DNA of 64,000 nt, taken from positions 62,001 through 126,000 of the forward strand of contig NZ_QPLK01000005.1 in assembly GCF_003340565.1 (NCBI RefSeq). Direction: 5' to 3'. Source of the stretch: Rhodovulum sp. 12E13 (GTDB lineage: Bacteria; Pseudomonadota; Alphaproteobacteria; Rhodobacterales; Rhodobacteraceae). Numbering within the stretch: position 1 is the first letter of the stretch; the number at the start of each line of letters is the position of its first letter. Under the pieces are notes generated by a model, which saw only the letters and a program-made list of their open reading frames with translations, did not search any database and was not told the origin of the DNA. Positions 15,518 to 24,601 of the stretch are shown here, piece by piece. The translations under genes were made by a program, and so were the position numbers.

Positions 15518-16560
15518 GCCTGGTCGAGTGGGCCGGCCTCGCCGCCCTGCGCCTCGTCGATCCCGAGACCGCCCATGCCCTCGCCTTGCGCGGTCTGCGC
15601 GCGGGGCTCGTCCCGCTGCCGGGGCCTGTCACCTCGGACCGGCTGGCGACCGACCTCGCCGGCCTCGCGCTGCCCAACCCGATCGGCCTGGCCGCGGGCT
15701 TCGACAAGAACGCCGAGGCGCTCGCTCCCCTCTCCAGCGCGGGCTTCGGCTTCATCGAGGCCGGCGCCGTCACGCCGCGCGCCCAGGAGGGGAACCCGCG
15801 GCCCCGCCTCTGGCGCCTGCCCGCCGACCGGGGCGCGATCAACCGGTTCGGCTTCAACAATCAGGGAATGGAGGCTGTCGCCTCCCGGCTGGAGCGGTGC
15901 CCGAAGGGCGCTGTCGTCGGCCTCAACCTCGGCGCCAACAAGGACAGCGCCGACCGCGCGGCGGATTACGCGACGGTCCTCGCGCGCCTCGGGCCAATGG
16001 TCGACTTCGCCACCGTCAACGTCTCGTCGCCCAACACCGAGGCCCTGCGCGACCTGCAGGGCACCGCGGCGCTCCAGGAGCTGCTCTCTGGCGTGATGGC
16101 GGCGCGCGCCGCGCTGCCCCGGCCGATCCCCGTCTTCGTCAAGATCGCGCCCGACCTGTCGGACGCCGAGATCGCCGCCATTGCCGAAACCGCGCTCGAG
16201 GCGGGCGTCCAGGGCGTGGTGGCCACCAACACCACACTCTCGCGCGACGGCCTGCGCTCGCCCTGGAAACGGCAGAAAGGCGGGCTGTCGGGCGCGCCGC
16301 TCATGGCCCGCTCCACCGAGGTGCTGCGGCGTCTGCAGGCCGAGACCGGCGGCACCCTGCCCCTGATCGGCGTAGGCGGCATCTTTACCGCCGAGGATGC
16401 GCTGGCCAAGATCGAGGCCGGCGCCACCGCCGTCCAGCTTTACACCGCGCTCGCCTACGAGGGGATCGGGCTGGCCGCCCGCCTCGCCCGCGACCTGGAC
16501 CGGCTGCTCGCGGCGCGCGGCTATTCCAGCGTGATCGAGGCGCGCGGCGCCGCCGGCTGA
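15514..16560 (+). CDS. pyrD: Dihydroorotate dehydrogenase (quinone), class 2
   Basis: 348 residues. The N-terminal helices ([20 protein letters not shown]) mark the membrane-associated class 2 enzyme. The barrel has the FMN and substrate motifs [46 protein letters not shown] (catalytic Ser), [17 protein letters not shown] and [15 protein letters not shown]. It oxidises dihydroorotate to orotate in pyrimidine synthesis, passing electrons to ubiquinone. The start is a GTG overlapping the DUF952 stop; no nearer ATG preserves the N-terminal helix. Confidence 0.96.
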   Translation: MSLVEWAGLAALRLVDPETAHALALRGLRAGLVPLPGPVTSDRLATDLAGLALPNPIGLAAGFDKNAEALAPLSSAGFGFIEAGAVTPRAQEGNPRPRLWRLPADRGAINRFGFNNQGMEAVASRLERCPKGAVVGLNLGANKDSADRAADYATVLARLGPMVDFATVNVSSPNTEALRDLQGTAALQELLSGVMAARAALPRPIPVFVKIAPDLSDAEIAAIAETALEAGVQGVVATNTTLSRDGLRSPWKRQKGGLSGAPLMARSTEVLRRLQAETGGTLPLIGVGGIFTAEDALAKIEAGATAVQLYTALAYEGIGLAARLARDLDRLLAARGYSSVIEARGAAG

Positions 16561-16671
16561 GGCCGGATTTCCCGGGATGCCGGGCGCGCGCGGCCCGTGC
16601 GGCGGGCGCGGGTGGGCGGGTGGGGCGACCGTCGCACGGGGCGCGCGCGCCCGGCCCCGACGACACGAAGG

Positions 16672-17064
16672 TCAGGCGGGACAGGCCTGCGCCGCCGCAG
16701 CCGCGCGCCGCGCCTCTGCTGCTCGACGTGTCTGCAACTCGGCCAGCTTGCGCCGCTCCGCCGCCGGGTCGATCGCCACCGGCACCTCGCGAAACCCGGT
16801 CTCGATATCGGGGCAGTAGCGCAGGCCGAGCCCGCCCCCCCACGCCGACCGGCCCCCGCCCACGCAGAAATCCAGCACCGTCGCCGAATAGGGCGCGCGC
16901 CGCAGCGCGTAGCCCCGCTCGAGGGTCGCCTGCGTCTCGACGATCAGCCGATCGAGCGTTGCCAGCTCCGACCCCGCCGCACGCAGGCATGCCTCGCGCG
17001 GGGTCGCGCAGGCGACTAGCGGCAGCAGCAGGGCCAAAGGGGCGAGTCGCATGAGCGGAACCAT
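16672..17064 (-). CDS. Small lipoprotein of unknown function
   Basis: 130 residues with a lipoprotein signal: hydrophobic core LAPLALLLPL and lipobox LVAC (Cys about 19 from the first ATG at 17064; a second ATG at 17052 also works). The mature part has four cysteines and a coiled, Ala/Arg-rich C-terminus (ERRKLAELQTRRAAEARRAAAAAQ). Likely anchored to a periplasmic membrane face. No recognised domain. Divergent from hemF. Confidence 0.7.
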   Translation of the reverse strand: MVPLMRLAPLALLLPLVACATPREACLRAAGSELATLDRLIVETQATLERGYALRRAPYSATVLDFCVGGGRSAWGGGLGLRYCPDIETGFREVPVAIDPAAERRKLAELQTRRAAEARRAAAAAQACPA

Positions 17065-17177
17065 AGGGCGTTAACCTTGACCAACCGTTGCGGCGCGTCG
17101 GCGCGACCGTGCGTCGCTGGCCCGGCGGCGCCCGCTTTGCTAGCGGTATGCTTCAGCATGCAGCGGAGGGGCGAGAC

Positions 17178-18068
17178 ATGACCGAGCATTTCGACGAGCG
17201 CAAGGCGAAGGCCTCGGGCTGGTTCCGTGAACTCCGCGACCGGATCGTCGCCGCCTTCGAGGCGCTGGAAGACGCGCAAGCGACGGGCCCCTTCGCCGCA
17301 CAGGCCCCCGGCCGCTTCGAGGTGAGCGAGACGCGCCGCACGAGCGACGACGGCTCCGATGCCGGCGGCGGGCTGATGAGCGTCATGCGGGGCGGGCGCG
17401 TCTTCGAGAAGGTCGGCGTCAACGTCTCCACTGTCTACGGCACGCTGGGCGAGCGCGCGCAAAAGGCGATGGCCGCCCGTGGCGTGCCGGGAATGGCGGC
17501 CGACCCGCGCTTCTGGGCCTCGGGCATCTCGCTCGTCGCCCACATGCAGAACCCGCACACCCCGGCCGTGCACATGAACACCCGCATGTTCTGGACGCCC
17601 GGCGCGTGGTGGTTCGGCGGCGGCTCGGATCTCAACCCCTGCATCGAGGTGCCCGAGGATACCGCCGCCTTCCACGCCACGCTGAAAGAGGCCTGCGCCC
17701 CCCACGGGGCCGACTACTACGACCGCTTCAAGGCCTGGGCCGACGAGTATTTCTACGTCCCCCACAGGCACCGCGCCCGCGGCGTCGGCGGCATCTTCTA
17801 CGACGACCTCAACACCGGCGACTGGGAGGCCGATTTCGCCTTCACCCGGTCGGTGGGCGAGGCGTTCCTGCCGGCCTTCGTGCCCACCGTCGAGCGCAAC
17901 CGCGACCGGGCCTGGACGGAGGCCGATCGCGAGGCACAGCTCGTTCATCGCGGGCTCTACGCCGAGTACAACCTCGTCTACGACCGCGGCACCAAGTTCG
18001 GGCTCGAGACCGGGCACGACGCCAACGCCGTCCTGATGTCTCTGCCGCCGCTGGCGAAATGGCCGTGA
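17178..18068 (+). CDS. hemF: Oxygen-dependent coproporphyrinogen III oxidase
   Basis: 296 residues with unmistakable family signatures: GGGLMSVMRGGRVFEKVGVN, WASGISLVAHMQNPHTPAVHMN, WWFGGGSDLNPCI, then HHRG-like HRARGVGGIFYDDLN and LVYDRGTKFGLETG. It converts coproporphyrinogen III to protoporphyrinogen IX using O2, in the cytosol, without a metal. ATG 17178 follows GGAGGGGCGAG; the open frame extends upstream but that part is non-coding in look. Hairpin-module copy C lies past its stop, then hemE converges. Confidence 0.96.
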   Translation: MTEHFDERKAKASGWFRELRDRIVAAFEALEDAQATGPFAAQAPGRFEVSETRRTSDDGSDAGGGLMSVMRGGRVFEKVGVNVSTVYGTLGERAQKAMAARGVPGMAADPRFWASGISLVAHMQNPHTPAVHMNTRMFWTPGAWWFGGGSDLNPCIEVPEDTAAFHATLKEACAPHGADYYDRFKAWADEYFYVPHRHRARGVGGIFYDDLNTGDWEADFAFTRSVGEAFLPAFVPTVERNRDRAWTEADREAQLVHRGLYAEYNLVYDRGTKFGLETGHDANAVLMSLPPLAKWP

Positions 18069-18188
18069 CCGCTCTCGCCTGATCCGGCCCCGGACAGCCG
18101 AGACAGCACCGGGGCGCCCCGCCGCGCCGCATGGTCTCGGGCGGCTCACATGGGTGCAGGCCCACCCGCCGAAAGGAAAGACAGCGGC

Positions 18189-18270
18189 GCGCCTTCGGCG
18201 CATCCCCTCGAGTGGCGCCGTCCGAGGACGGCGCGTGCCTCCGGCGGGGATATTTCGGGCAAGAAGAAGC
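18189..18270 (+). repeat. Dispersed two-hairpin module, copy C
   Basis: Hairpin 1 GCGCC-TTC-GGCGC (18189-18201), spacer ATCCCCTCGAGTG, hairpin 2 GCGCCGTC-CGAG-GACGGCGC (18215-18234), core GCCTCCGGCGGGGATATTT, then CGGG and CAAGAAGAAGC. Downstream of and co-oriented with hemF, about 120 nt past its stop; convergent with hemE. Confidence 0.8.
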
Positions 18271-18295
18271 AGCGGGCGGCGAGTCCGCCTCGATG

Positions 18296-19336
18296 TCAGG
18301 CCGTGACGGTCTCGCGCACCGTGTCGATCATCAACTGCACGTTGGCGGGGTCGGCGTCTGGCGTTATGCCGTGACCGAGGTTGAAGATGTGCGGCCCCTT
18401 CGAGAAGGCGCGCACGATCCGGCGCGTCTCGTCGATGAGGGCCTGGCCACCGGTGACCATGTGCGACGAGGCCAGGTTGCCCTGCACGCACCCCGCGACC
18501 TGGACGTGCTCGGCCGCCCATTCCGGCGTCACGCCGTCGTCGAGGGCGATGCAGTCGGCGCCGGTCGCGGCGTGCGCCCCCTCGTAGCGCATTCCAGCCC
18601 CGCGCGGGAAGGCGATGACGGGAAGACCCGGATGCCGCTTCTTCAGCGCGGCCGTGATCCGGCGGGCGGGCTCCAGCGCGTAGCGGTCGAACGCGGCGCC
18701 CGTGAGCGAACCGGCCCAGGAATCGAAGATCTTCACTGTCTCGGCGCCAGCCTCGACCTGGTGCGACAGGTAGTCGATGGTCGCGGCCTCGATGCGGTCC
18801 ATCAGCGCGTCGAAAAGGGCCGGGTTTTCCCGCATCAGGGCATGGGCCGGCCCTTGGTCGGGGGTGCCGCGTCCGGCGATCATGTAGGTGGCGACCGTCC
18901 ACGGCGCCCCGGCGAACCCGATCAGCGCGGTCTCGGCGGGCAGTTCGCGCGCCAGGATCCGCACGGTCTCGTAGACGGGCGCGAGATGGTCGTGAATGTC
19001 CTCCGGCCCCTTCAGCCGGCCCAGATCGTCCTCGGTCGTCACGGTCGACAGGCGCGGCCCCTCGCCGGTGACGAACCACAGGTCGGCGCCGAGCGCCTGC
19101 GGCACCAGGAGGATGTCGGCGAACAGGATCGCGGCATCGAAGCCGTAGCGGCGGATCGGCTGCAGCGTGACCTCGGCGGCCAGGTCGGGCGTGTAGCACA
19201 GCGACAGGAAGTCGCCCGCCTGGGCCCGCGTCGCACGGTATTCCGGCAGGTAGCGCCCCGCCTGCCGCATCATCCAGATCGGCGGCGTCGGCACCACCTC
19301 GCCCGCCAGCGCCCGCAGCAGCGTCTTTTCGGCCAT
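18296..19336 (-). CDS. hemE: Uroporphyrinogen decarboxylase
   Basis: 346 residues. N-terminal [20 protein letters not shown] is the family signature with the catalytic Arg residues; further markers are [35 protein letters not shown] and [15 protein letters not shown]. It decarboxylates uroporphyrinogen III to coproporphyrinogen III, the step before HemF. Divergent from hemC across 113 bp, the arrangement known from Rhodobacter, where both supply heme and bacteriochlorophyll. Full length. Confidence 0.97.
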   Translation of the reverse strand: MAEKTLLRALAGEVVPTPPIWMMRQAGRYLPEYRATRAQAGDFLSLCYTPDLAAEVTLQPIRRYGFDAAILFADILLVPQALGADLWFVTGEGPRLSTVTTEDDLGRLKGPEDIHDHLAPVYETVRILARELPAETALIGFAGAPWTVATYMIAGRGTPDQGPAHALMRENPALFDALMDRIEAATIDYLSHQVEAGAETVKIFDSWAGSLTGAAFDRYALEPARRITAALKKRHPGLPVIAFPRGAGMRYEGAHAATGADCIALDDGVTPEWAAEHVQVAGCVQGNLASSHMVTGGQALIDETRRIVRAFSKGPHIFNLGHGITPDADPANVQLMIDTVRETVTA

Positions 19337-19414
19337 CCTCGCCCTCCTCTGGTCGCTTCGGATCGCTCCCGCGTCTGCGTCAGGAAGTCAAGGCGCGCCC
19401 GCGGCGTGCGGCAT

Positions 19415-19432
19415 TGTAAACCATATCTGACA
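19415..19432. promoter_or_regulatory. TGT-N12-ACA palindrome in the hemE-hemC gap (possible PpsR/CrtJ-type site)
   Basis: TGTAAACCATATCTGACA fits TGT-N12-ACA, the PpsR/CrtJ recognition pattern, with one of the two inner consensus bases (G before ACA) also present. It lies in the only AT-rich part of the intergenic region, 18 bp upstream of the hemC ATG. A few such matches are expected by chance in a window of this size. Confidence 0.4.
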
Positions 19433-19449
19433 CAGCTACCGAGAGGCCC

Positions 19450-20400
19450 ATGACGCTCGATCTCCCCACCCCCGACCGCCCGCTCAGGATCGGCACCCGC
19501 GGCTCGCCGCTCGCCCTCGCCCAGGCGCACGAGACCCGCGACCGCCTGATGGCCGCCTTCGACCTGCCCGAAGATGCCTTCGAGGTCGTCGTCATCAAGA
19601 CGACCGGCGACCGGGTGCTCGACCGTCCCCTCAAGGAGATCGGCGGCAAGGGCCTCTTCACCCGCGAGATCGAGGAAGACCTGGCGTCGGGCGCCATCGA
19701 CATCGCCGTGCATTCGATGAAGGACATGCCGACGATCCAGCCCGAGGGGCTGATCCTCGACACGTACCTGCCCCGCGAGGACGTGCGCGACGCCTTCGTG
19801 ACGCTCGCGGGCTCCGCCTTCGCCGACCTCGACGAGGGCGCCGTGGTGGGCACCTCCTCGCTCCGGCGCCGAGCGCAACTGCTCTGGAGGCGGCCCGACC
19901 TGCAGGTGGTCGAGTTCCGCGGCAACGTGCAGACCCGGATGAAAAAGCTCGCCGACGGGGTGGCCGAGGCCACGTTCCTCGCCTGCGCGGGCCTCTCGCG
20001 CCTCAACGCGCACGAGGTGAAGCGCGTGCCGCTCACGCCGGACGAGATGCTGCCCGCCGTCGCCCAGGGCGCCATCGGGATCGAGCGGCGGATCGACGAC
20101 GCCCGCACCGCCGAGATGCTCGCCGCCATCCACGACGCGACCACCGGCACCCGGCTGGCGGCCGAACGCGCCTACCTCGCTGCGCTCGACGGGTCCTGCG
20201 AGACGCCCATCGCCGGCCTCGCCGAACTCGACGGGGGCACGATCCGCTTGCGTGGCGAGATCCTGCGCCCCGACGGCTCGGACTGCCTCGAGGACGCCGA
20301 GACAGCGCCCGTGGAAGACGCCGCCGAGATGGGCCATGCCGTGGGCGCGCGCCTGCTCGCCCGCGCTCCGGCCGGATTCTTCGACTGGCGCGCCGCCTGA
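19450..20400 (+). CDS. hemC: Hydroxymethylbilane synthase (porphobilinogen deaminase)
   Basis: 316 residues. Family motifs: IGTRGSPLALAQAHETRD, KTTGDRVLDRPLKEIGGKGLFTREIE, AVHSMKDMPT, GTSSLRRRAQLL, FRGNVQTRMKKL, QGAIGIE, and LDGSCETPIAG with C250, which carries the dipyrromethane cofactor. It polymerises four porphobilinogens to hydroxymethylbilane. ATG 19450 follows CCGAGAGG. Convergent with the glutamine-synthetase-like gene, whose hairpin module (copy D) fills the gap. Confidence 0.97.
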   Translation: MTLDLPTPDRPLRIGTRGSPLALAQAHETRDRLMAAFDLPEDAFEVVVIKTTGDRVLDRPLKEIGGKGLFTREIEEDLASGAIDIAVHSMKDMPTIQPEGLILDTYLPREDVRDAFVTLAGSAFADLDEGAVVGTSSLRRRAQLLWRRPDLQVVEFRGNVQTRMKKLADGVAEATFLACAGLSRLNAHEVKRVPLTPDEMLPAVAQGAIGIERRIDDARTAEMLAAIHDATTGTRLAAERAYLAALDGSCETPIAGLAELDGGTIRLRGEILRPDGSDCLEDAETAPVEDAAEMGHAVGARLLARAPAGFFDWRAA

Positions 20401-20448
20401 CCGCGCCTCCCGGCGCGCCGGACGGCCCGGCGCGCCGGCCCCTCTCCA

Positions 20449-20525
20449 TCATCCTGGTCCAAATACTCCCGCCGGAGGCGCGCGCCCGGAACGGGCGCCA
20501 CCCAAGGGAATGCGCCGCAAGGCGC
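20449..20525 (-). repeat. Dispersed two-hairpin module, copy D
   Basis: On the minus strand: hairpin 1 GCGCC-TTGC-GGCGC (20512-20525), spacer ATTCCCTTGGGTG, hairpin 2 GCGCCCG-TTC-CGGGCGC (20482-20498), core GCCTCCGGCGGGAGTATTT (CTCC/GGAG can pair), then GGAC and CAGGATGATGG. Starts 25 nt past the stop of the glutamine-synthetase-like gene, same orientation. Confidence 0.8.
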
Positions 20526-20550
20526 TCCGCCGGATCGCGCCGGGCGAGGA

Positions 20551-21909
20551 TCAGACGTTGAGCAGCAGGTGCTCGCGCTCCCAGGGACTGATGACCTGGA
20601 GGAACTCCTGGTATTCCAGGTCCTTCACGGCCGCGTAGACCTTGCAGAACTCGGTGCCGAGCACGGCGCGCAAGGCATCGCTCTCGTCGAACAGTTCCAG
20701 CGCCTCGCCGAAGGTCCGGGGGATGTCGGCCTCGGTGTCGTAGGCGTCGCCGGTGAACTCGTCCTGCGGCACCCGCCCCTCCTTCATGCCGAGATATCCG
20801 CAGGCGAGCGAGGCGGCGATGCCGATATAGGGGTTGCAGTCCATCCCCGCGAGGCGGTTTTCCACCCGCGTCGCCTCGGGTTCCGAGACCGGCACGCGCA
20901 GGCCGGTCGTGCGGTTGTCGCGGCCCCAGGCGAGGTTGATCGGGGCTGCATGGTCGCGCACGTAGCGGCGATAGCTGTTAACGTACGGGGCCAGCAGGGC
21001 GATCGCCGCCGGCAGGTGGTGCTGAAGGCCGCCGATGAAATGGTGGAACGCCTCGGTCTCCGCCCCCGACGCATCGGCGAAGATGTTGCGGCCCGTGACG
21101 GCATCGACCACCGAATGGTGGATGTGCATGGCCGAACCGGGCTCGCCCTCGATGGGCTTGGCCATGAAGGTGGCGTATGTGTCGTGGCGCAGCGCCGCCT
21201 CGCGGATCAGCCGCTTGAAGTAGAAGATCTCGTCGGCCAGCCGCACCGGGTCGCCGTGGGCCATGTTCAGCTCGACCTGGCCCGCGCCGCCCTCCTGCAG
21301 GATGCCGTCGATCTCGAAGCCCTGCGCCTCGGCGAAATCGTAGATGTCGTCGATGACGGGGCCGTATTCGTCGACCGCCGACATCGAGTAGGCCTGCCGC
21401 GCCGCCGCGCGGCGGCCCGAGCGGCCCATCGGCGGCTCGACAGGCTTGCCCGGGTCGAGGTTGGGCGCGACAAGGTAGAATTCCAGCTCGGGCGCCACGA
21501 TGGGCCGCCAGCCTTCCGCCTCGTAGAGCGCCACGACCCGCTTGAGCAGGTTGCGCGGCGCGTAGGGGACGGGCGTGCCGTCCTTGTCGGTGATGTCGTG
21601 GATGATCTGGATCGTCCAGTCGCCCGTCCAAGGCGCGGCGGTCGCGGTCGAGAAATCGGGCGTCAGCAGCATGTCGGGCTCGGTAAAGGCCATGCCCTCG
21701 ACCTGGGCCCAGTCGCCGGTGATCGTCTGCAGGAAGATCGAGTTCGGCAGGTAGAACTTCGCCTGCCGCGAGAACTTGGCGGCAGGCATGGCCTTGCCCC
21801 GTGCGACGCCCGCGAGGTCGGCCACGAGGCACTCCACCTCGTCAAGCCGCCGCCCGACGAGATAGCTCTGCGCCGCCTCGGGCAACTCGACGATCCATTC
21901 AAGCGACAT
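20551..21909 (-). CDS. Glutamine synthetase-like protein (gamma-glutamylpolyamine synthetase, PuuA type)
   Basis: 452 residues with a GS fold: beta-grasp region containing DLAGVARGKAMPAAKF, catalytic APELEFYLVAP (metal Glu), QEGGAGQVELNM, GSAMHIHHSV and RVENRLAGMDCNPYIGIAASLACGYLGM. The SVVDAVTGRNIF and SPWEREHLL segments and lack of an adenylylation-site tail are typical of gamma-glutamylpolyamine/ethanolamine synthetases rather than true GlnA. It would ligate glutamate to an amine with ATP. I start at MSLEW (21909), which overlaps the end of the upstream amidotransferase gene by 11 bp. The substrate (putrescine or another amine) is inferred only from family resemblance and the amidotransferase partner. 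Confidence 0.85.
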   Translation of the reverse strand: MSLEWIVELPEAAQSYLVGRRLDEVECLVADLAGVARGKAMPAAKFSRQAKFYLPNSIFLQTITGDWAQVEGMAFTEPDMLLTPDFSTATAAPWTGDWTIQIIHDITDKDGTPVPYAPRNLLKRVVALYEAEGWRPIVAPELEFYLVAPNLDPGKPVEPPMGRSGRRAAARQAYSMSAVDEYGPVIDDIYDFAEAQGFEIDGILQEGGAGQVELNMAHGDPVRLADEIFYFKRLIREAALRHDTYATFMAKPIEGEPGSAMHIHHSVVDAVTGRNIFADASGAETEAFHHFIGGLQHHLPAAIALLAPYVNSYRRYVRDHAAPINLAWGRDNRTTGLRVPVSEPEATRVENRLAGMDCNPYIGIAASLACGYLGMKEGRVPQDEFTGDAYDTEADIPRTFGEALELFDESDALRAVLGTEFCKVYAAVKDLEYQEFLQVISPWEREHLLLNV

Positions 21910-22603
21910 CGGCCGCCCGACTGCGCGCGCCAAGCAGGAACTCGGCGATGGAATGGCCCAGAGCGGCGCGGTCGGTCGGCTGCGCCAACGCGGCGCGCGC
22001 CGCCTCGACCCGCTCCGGCGGCACGCCGCCGGGGCCGGCGCGGTGGGCGATCAGGCCCTCGACCTCGGCGGTGCCGAACTCGGGGTGCGGCTGCCAGGTC
22101 AGCACCGTATCGCCGATCAGGAAGGCCGCATGACGGGTGAAATCCGACCGGGCGATGGTGCGCGCGCCCTCGGGCGGCACCGTCACCTGGTCCTGGTGCC
22201 AGGCGTTCAGCGCGTAGGTCTCGCCGTCTTCGGTGGTGTAGACGTGCCGGCCGACCGACCAGCCGCCGGCGAACTTCTCCACCTTTCCGCCCAGCGCCTG
22301 CGCGACGATCTGGTGGCCGAAGCAGATGCCGACGAGCGGCCGCCCCGAGGCGACGATGGCGCGGATCAGCGCCTCGAGCGGGGGAATCCAGGGGTGATCC
22401 TCGTAGGCGCCGTGGCGCGAGCCGGTGATCAGCCAGCCCTCGGCGGCCTCGGGCCCCGAGGGGAACTCTCCCCCCTCGACGTCCCACGTGGTGAAGGTCA
22501 GGCCGTGCCCGTCGAGCAGGCGGGCGAACATCTCGGGGTAGTCGCCCGTCTGCGGGCGGACGGCCTCGGCCATGTGGCCGGTCTGCAGGATGCCGATGTG
22601 CAT
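21899..22603 (-). CDS. Class I glutamine amidotransferase-like protein
   Basis: 234 residues with a GATase triad: nucleophile Cys in GICFGHQIV, His in WQPHPEF and following Glu. N-terminal HIGILQTG and the mid-region WLITGSRHGAYEDHPWI are typical of stand-alone type 1 amidotransferases. Coupled to the PuuA-like gene (11-bp overlap), it probably hydrolyses a gamma-glutamyl intermediate or supplies ammonia, parallel to PuuD in the E. coli putrescine pathway, but it is not PuuD itself by sequence. ATG 22603 chosen; ATG 22618 is an alternative five codons upstream. Confidence 0.85.
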   Translation of the reverse strand: MHIGILQTGHMAEAVRPQTGDYPEMFARLLDGHGLTFTTWDVEGGEFPSGPEAAEGWLITGSRHGAYEDHPWIPPLEALIRAIVASGRPLVGICFGHQIVAQALGGKVEKFAGGWSVGRHVYTTEDGETYALNAWHQDQVTVPPEGARTIARSDFTRHAAFLIGDTVLTWQPHPEFGTAEVEGLIAHRAGPGGVPPERVEAARAALAQPTDRAALGHSIAEFLLGARSRAADVA

Positions 22604-22722
22604 GGGGGTGTCTCTCATGGCTGGCGGCGACGCTATCCCGCCACCGGGGCCGGGGCAAGCGGGCGCGCGGCGCAGACGCGCAGCGGGGCCGGGCCGATGC
22701 CGCGGCCCCGCCCTTGCGGGGC

Positions 22723-23529
22723 CTAGCGGATGAACTGGGGACGCCGGCGCATGGTCGCGCGCGCGTCCTTCGGCAGGTGGCGGTTGAGGTGGCGGTTGAC
22801 CACGCCCATCCCGGCAATGATCGCGAGCGTCAGCAGGATGAAATAGAGGGCCACGATCGGGTAGGGCACGAAGGGGTTGAACGTCCGGTCGGCGAAGTAG
22901 CTCGCGTAGTAGAGCGCGTCGCCCCGCTGCTGCCGGGCCGGGAAGCCCGAGAAGAAGACCAGCGTGGTCGCGTGGAACAGGAAGATCGCCTCGTTGGTAT
23001 AGGCGGGCCAGCCGAGCCGCAGCATCGTGGGCCACACCACCCGGCGGAACCGGGCGAAGCCCGACAGGCCGTAGGCGTCGGCCGCCTCCAGGTCGCCCCG
23101 CGGCACCGAGCGCAGCGCGCCATGGAAGATCTCGGCCGAATAGGCCGCGGTGTTGAAGAAAAGCACGACCGCAGCGCCGAGCGCTGCCGAGGTCAGCGGG
23201 TCGAAGACCGGCGAGACCTGCTTGAGCGACAGGAACCCGAAATACGCCAGGAAGAACTGGATGAAGAGCGGCGAGCCCCGGAACAGGAACACGAACCACT
23301 CCGCCGGCTTGCGCAGCCAGGCGCGGGCATCGGCCTTGGCCACGGCCAGCGCGGTGGCGAGGAAGAAGCCGGTGACGAGAGCGACGAGGCCGAAATAGAC
23401 GTTCCAGATCAGGCCCGAGCCGATCAGCACCACCTGCTCGCACAGCGTGATCTCGCCGCGCGGCAGCAGGCGCTCGCCGATCCCGAGCGAGCGCAGGGCG
23501 TAGTCCTGGACGGTCTGCGCGCAGCTCAT
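22723..23529 (-). CDS. Polar amino-acid ABC transporter permease (HisM-type)
   Basis: 268 residues with about five membrane helices and the permease EAA loop AADAYGLSGFARFRRVVWPTM. LFRGSPLFIQFFLAYFG is the typical amino-acid permease segment (RGTPLLVQ-like). It forms one half of the membrane channel with the gene before it; the two overlap by ATGA. The C-terminus is an Arg-rich tail. The usual substrates of the family are histidine, arginine, glutamate or similar compounds; the operon next to a gamma-glutamylamine-type synthetase hints at an amine or amino-acid catabolite. Confidence 0.88.
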   Translation of the reverse strand: MSCAQTVQDYALRSLGIGERLLPRGEITLCEQVVLIGSGLIWNVYFGLVALVTGFFLATALAVAKADARAWLRKPAEWFVFLFRGSPLFIQFFLAYFGFLSLKQVSPVFDPLTSAALGAAVVLFFNTAAYSAEIFHGALRSVPRGDLEAADAYGLSGFARFRRVVWPTMLRLGWPAYTNEAIFLFHATTLVFFSGFPARQQRGDALYYASYFADRTFNPFVPYPIVALYFILLTLAIIAGMGVVNRHLNRHLPKDARATMRRRPQFIR

Positions 23530-24434
23530 GCGCCCGCACCGGCCTGCATGTCCCCGCCCTCGCGCCGCTGCGCCTCGCCGCCCAGCGTGGCCTGGCCATG
23601 CGAGAGCCTGCGCGTGAGCCGCCCCAGCGCCACCTCGGAGATCTTCGTCATGCCGAGATAGAACACGAGCAGGAACAGGAAGTAGAAGAAGCGCCAGTCG
23701 CCGTGCGGGTAGTCCGTGAACCGCGGCGTCTTGGACGCGCCGAGCTCGCGCGCCCAGTAGACGATGTCCTCGACGCCGAGCAGGAACAGCAGCGGCGTCG
23801 CCTTCATCAGGATCATCCACAGGTTCGACAGGCCGGGCAGCGCGTAGATCCACATCTGCGGCACGAGGATGCGCCAGAAGGCCTGCCGGTCGGTCATGCC
23901 GTAGGCTTCGGCCGTCTCCATCTGGGCGCGCGGCACCGCGCGCATGGCGCCGTAGAGCACGTTGGCCGCGAAGGCGCCGAAGACAAGCGCGAAGGTGAAT
24001 ACGGCGAGGGCGAAGTTGTAGGCCTCGTGCCAGGCCTGCGCGGCGTTGCCGGGCGGCATCTTCGCCTCGGGACAGACGAGGAAGTTGGCGCCCTGCCGGA
24101 TCGGCTCGTCCCAGTCCGGGCAGCGGGCGAGGTGAACGAGATACTCGATCCCCTGGTCGAGGGCGATCACGAAGAACAGGAAGAAGGCGATGTCCGGCAC
24201 GCCCCGGACGATCGAGGTGTATCCCTTGCCCAGCAGCGACAGCGGCAGGATGCGCGAGCGCGAGGCGGCCGCGCCCGCGAAGCCGAAGGCCAGCGCGCAG
24301 GGCGCGGTGATCGCGAGCAGCAGCAGCACCGTGCCGAAGCTCACGTAGAAGTTCATGTGCACGCCCGTGGTCAGGTAGCAGGCGAGCCACGGCAGCGTGT
24401 CGAGCTGGGAGGGGTCTTCGCAGAAGGGGAACAT
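23526..24434 (-). CDS. Polar amino-acid ABC transporter permease (HisQ-type)
   Basis: 302 residues, longer than the usual ~230. The permease core has GYTSIVRGVPDIAFFLFF and the EAA loop ETAEAYGMTDRQAFWRILVPQMW. The extra length comes mostly from an insert of about 45 residues between helices (LARCPDWDEPIRQGANFLVC to AWHEAYNF) with two cysteines, which would lie on the periplasmic side. The start at 24434 (MFPFCEDPSQ) is right beside a reverse-oriented copy of the hairpin module. It overlaps the second permease by 4 bp. Confidence 0.87.
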   Translation of the reverse strand: MFPFCEDPSQLDTLPWLACYLTTGVHMNFYVSFGTVLLLLAITAPCALAFGFAGAAASRSRILPLSLLGKGYTSIVRGVPDIAFFLFFVIALDQGIEYLVHLARCPDWDEPIRQGANFLVCPEAKMPPGNAAQAWHEAYNFALAVFTFALVFGAFAANVLYGAMRAVPRAQMETAEAYGMTDRQAFWRILVPQMWIYALPGLSNLWMILMKATPLLFLLGVEDIVYWARELGASKTPRFTDYPHGDWRFFYFLFLLVFYLGMTKISEVALGRLTRRLSHGQATLGGEAQRREGGDMQAGAGA

Positions 24435-24443
24435 CGGCCCTCC

Positions 24444-24510
24444 CGGCCCGGCGGGCCGCTGGTTGCACGTGCGGGAGCCTCCGGCGGGGATATTTCAGGC
24501 AAGAAGAAGC
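24444..24510 (+). repeat. Dispersed two-hairpin module, copy E (opposite to host operon)
   Basis: Plus-strand reading: CGGCCC-GGC-GGGCCG (24444-24458), GCACGTGC (24465-24472), core GCCTCCGGCGGGGATATTT, then CAGG and CAAGAAGAAGCC. The hairpins are weaker than in other copies. Unlike those, it runs against the surrounding minus-strand genes, lying between the binding-protein stop and the permease start. Confidence 0.7.
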
Positions 24511-24601
24511 CGGGGGCAGGTGCGGGGCGGCGTGACGGGCCGCGCCGCCGTCGTCGGGTGCAGGGGGCGGCGCGCGTGGGCGCCGCCACCCTGCCAGGTG
24601 G

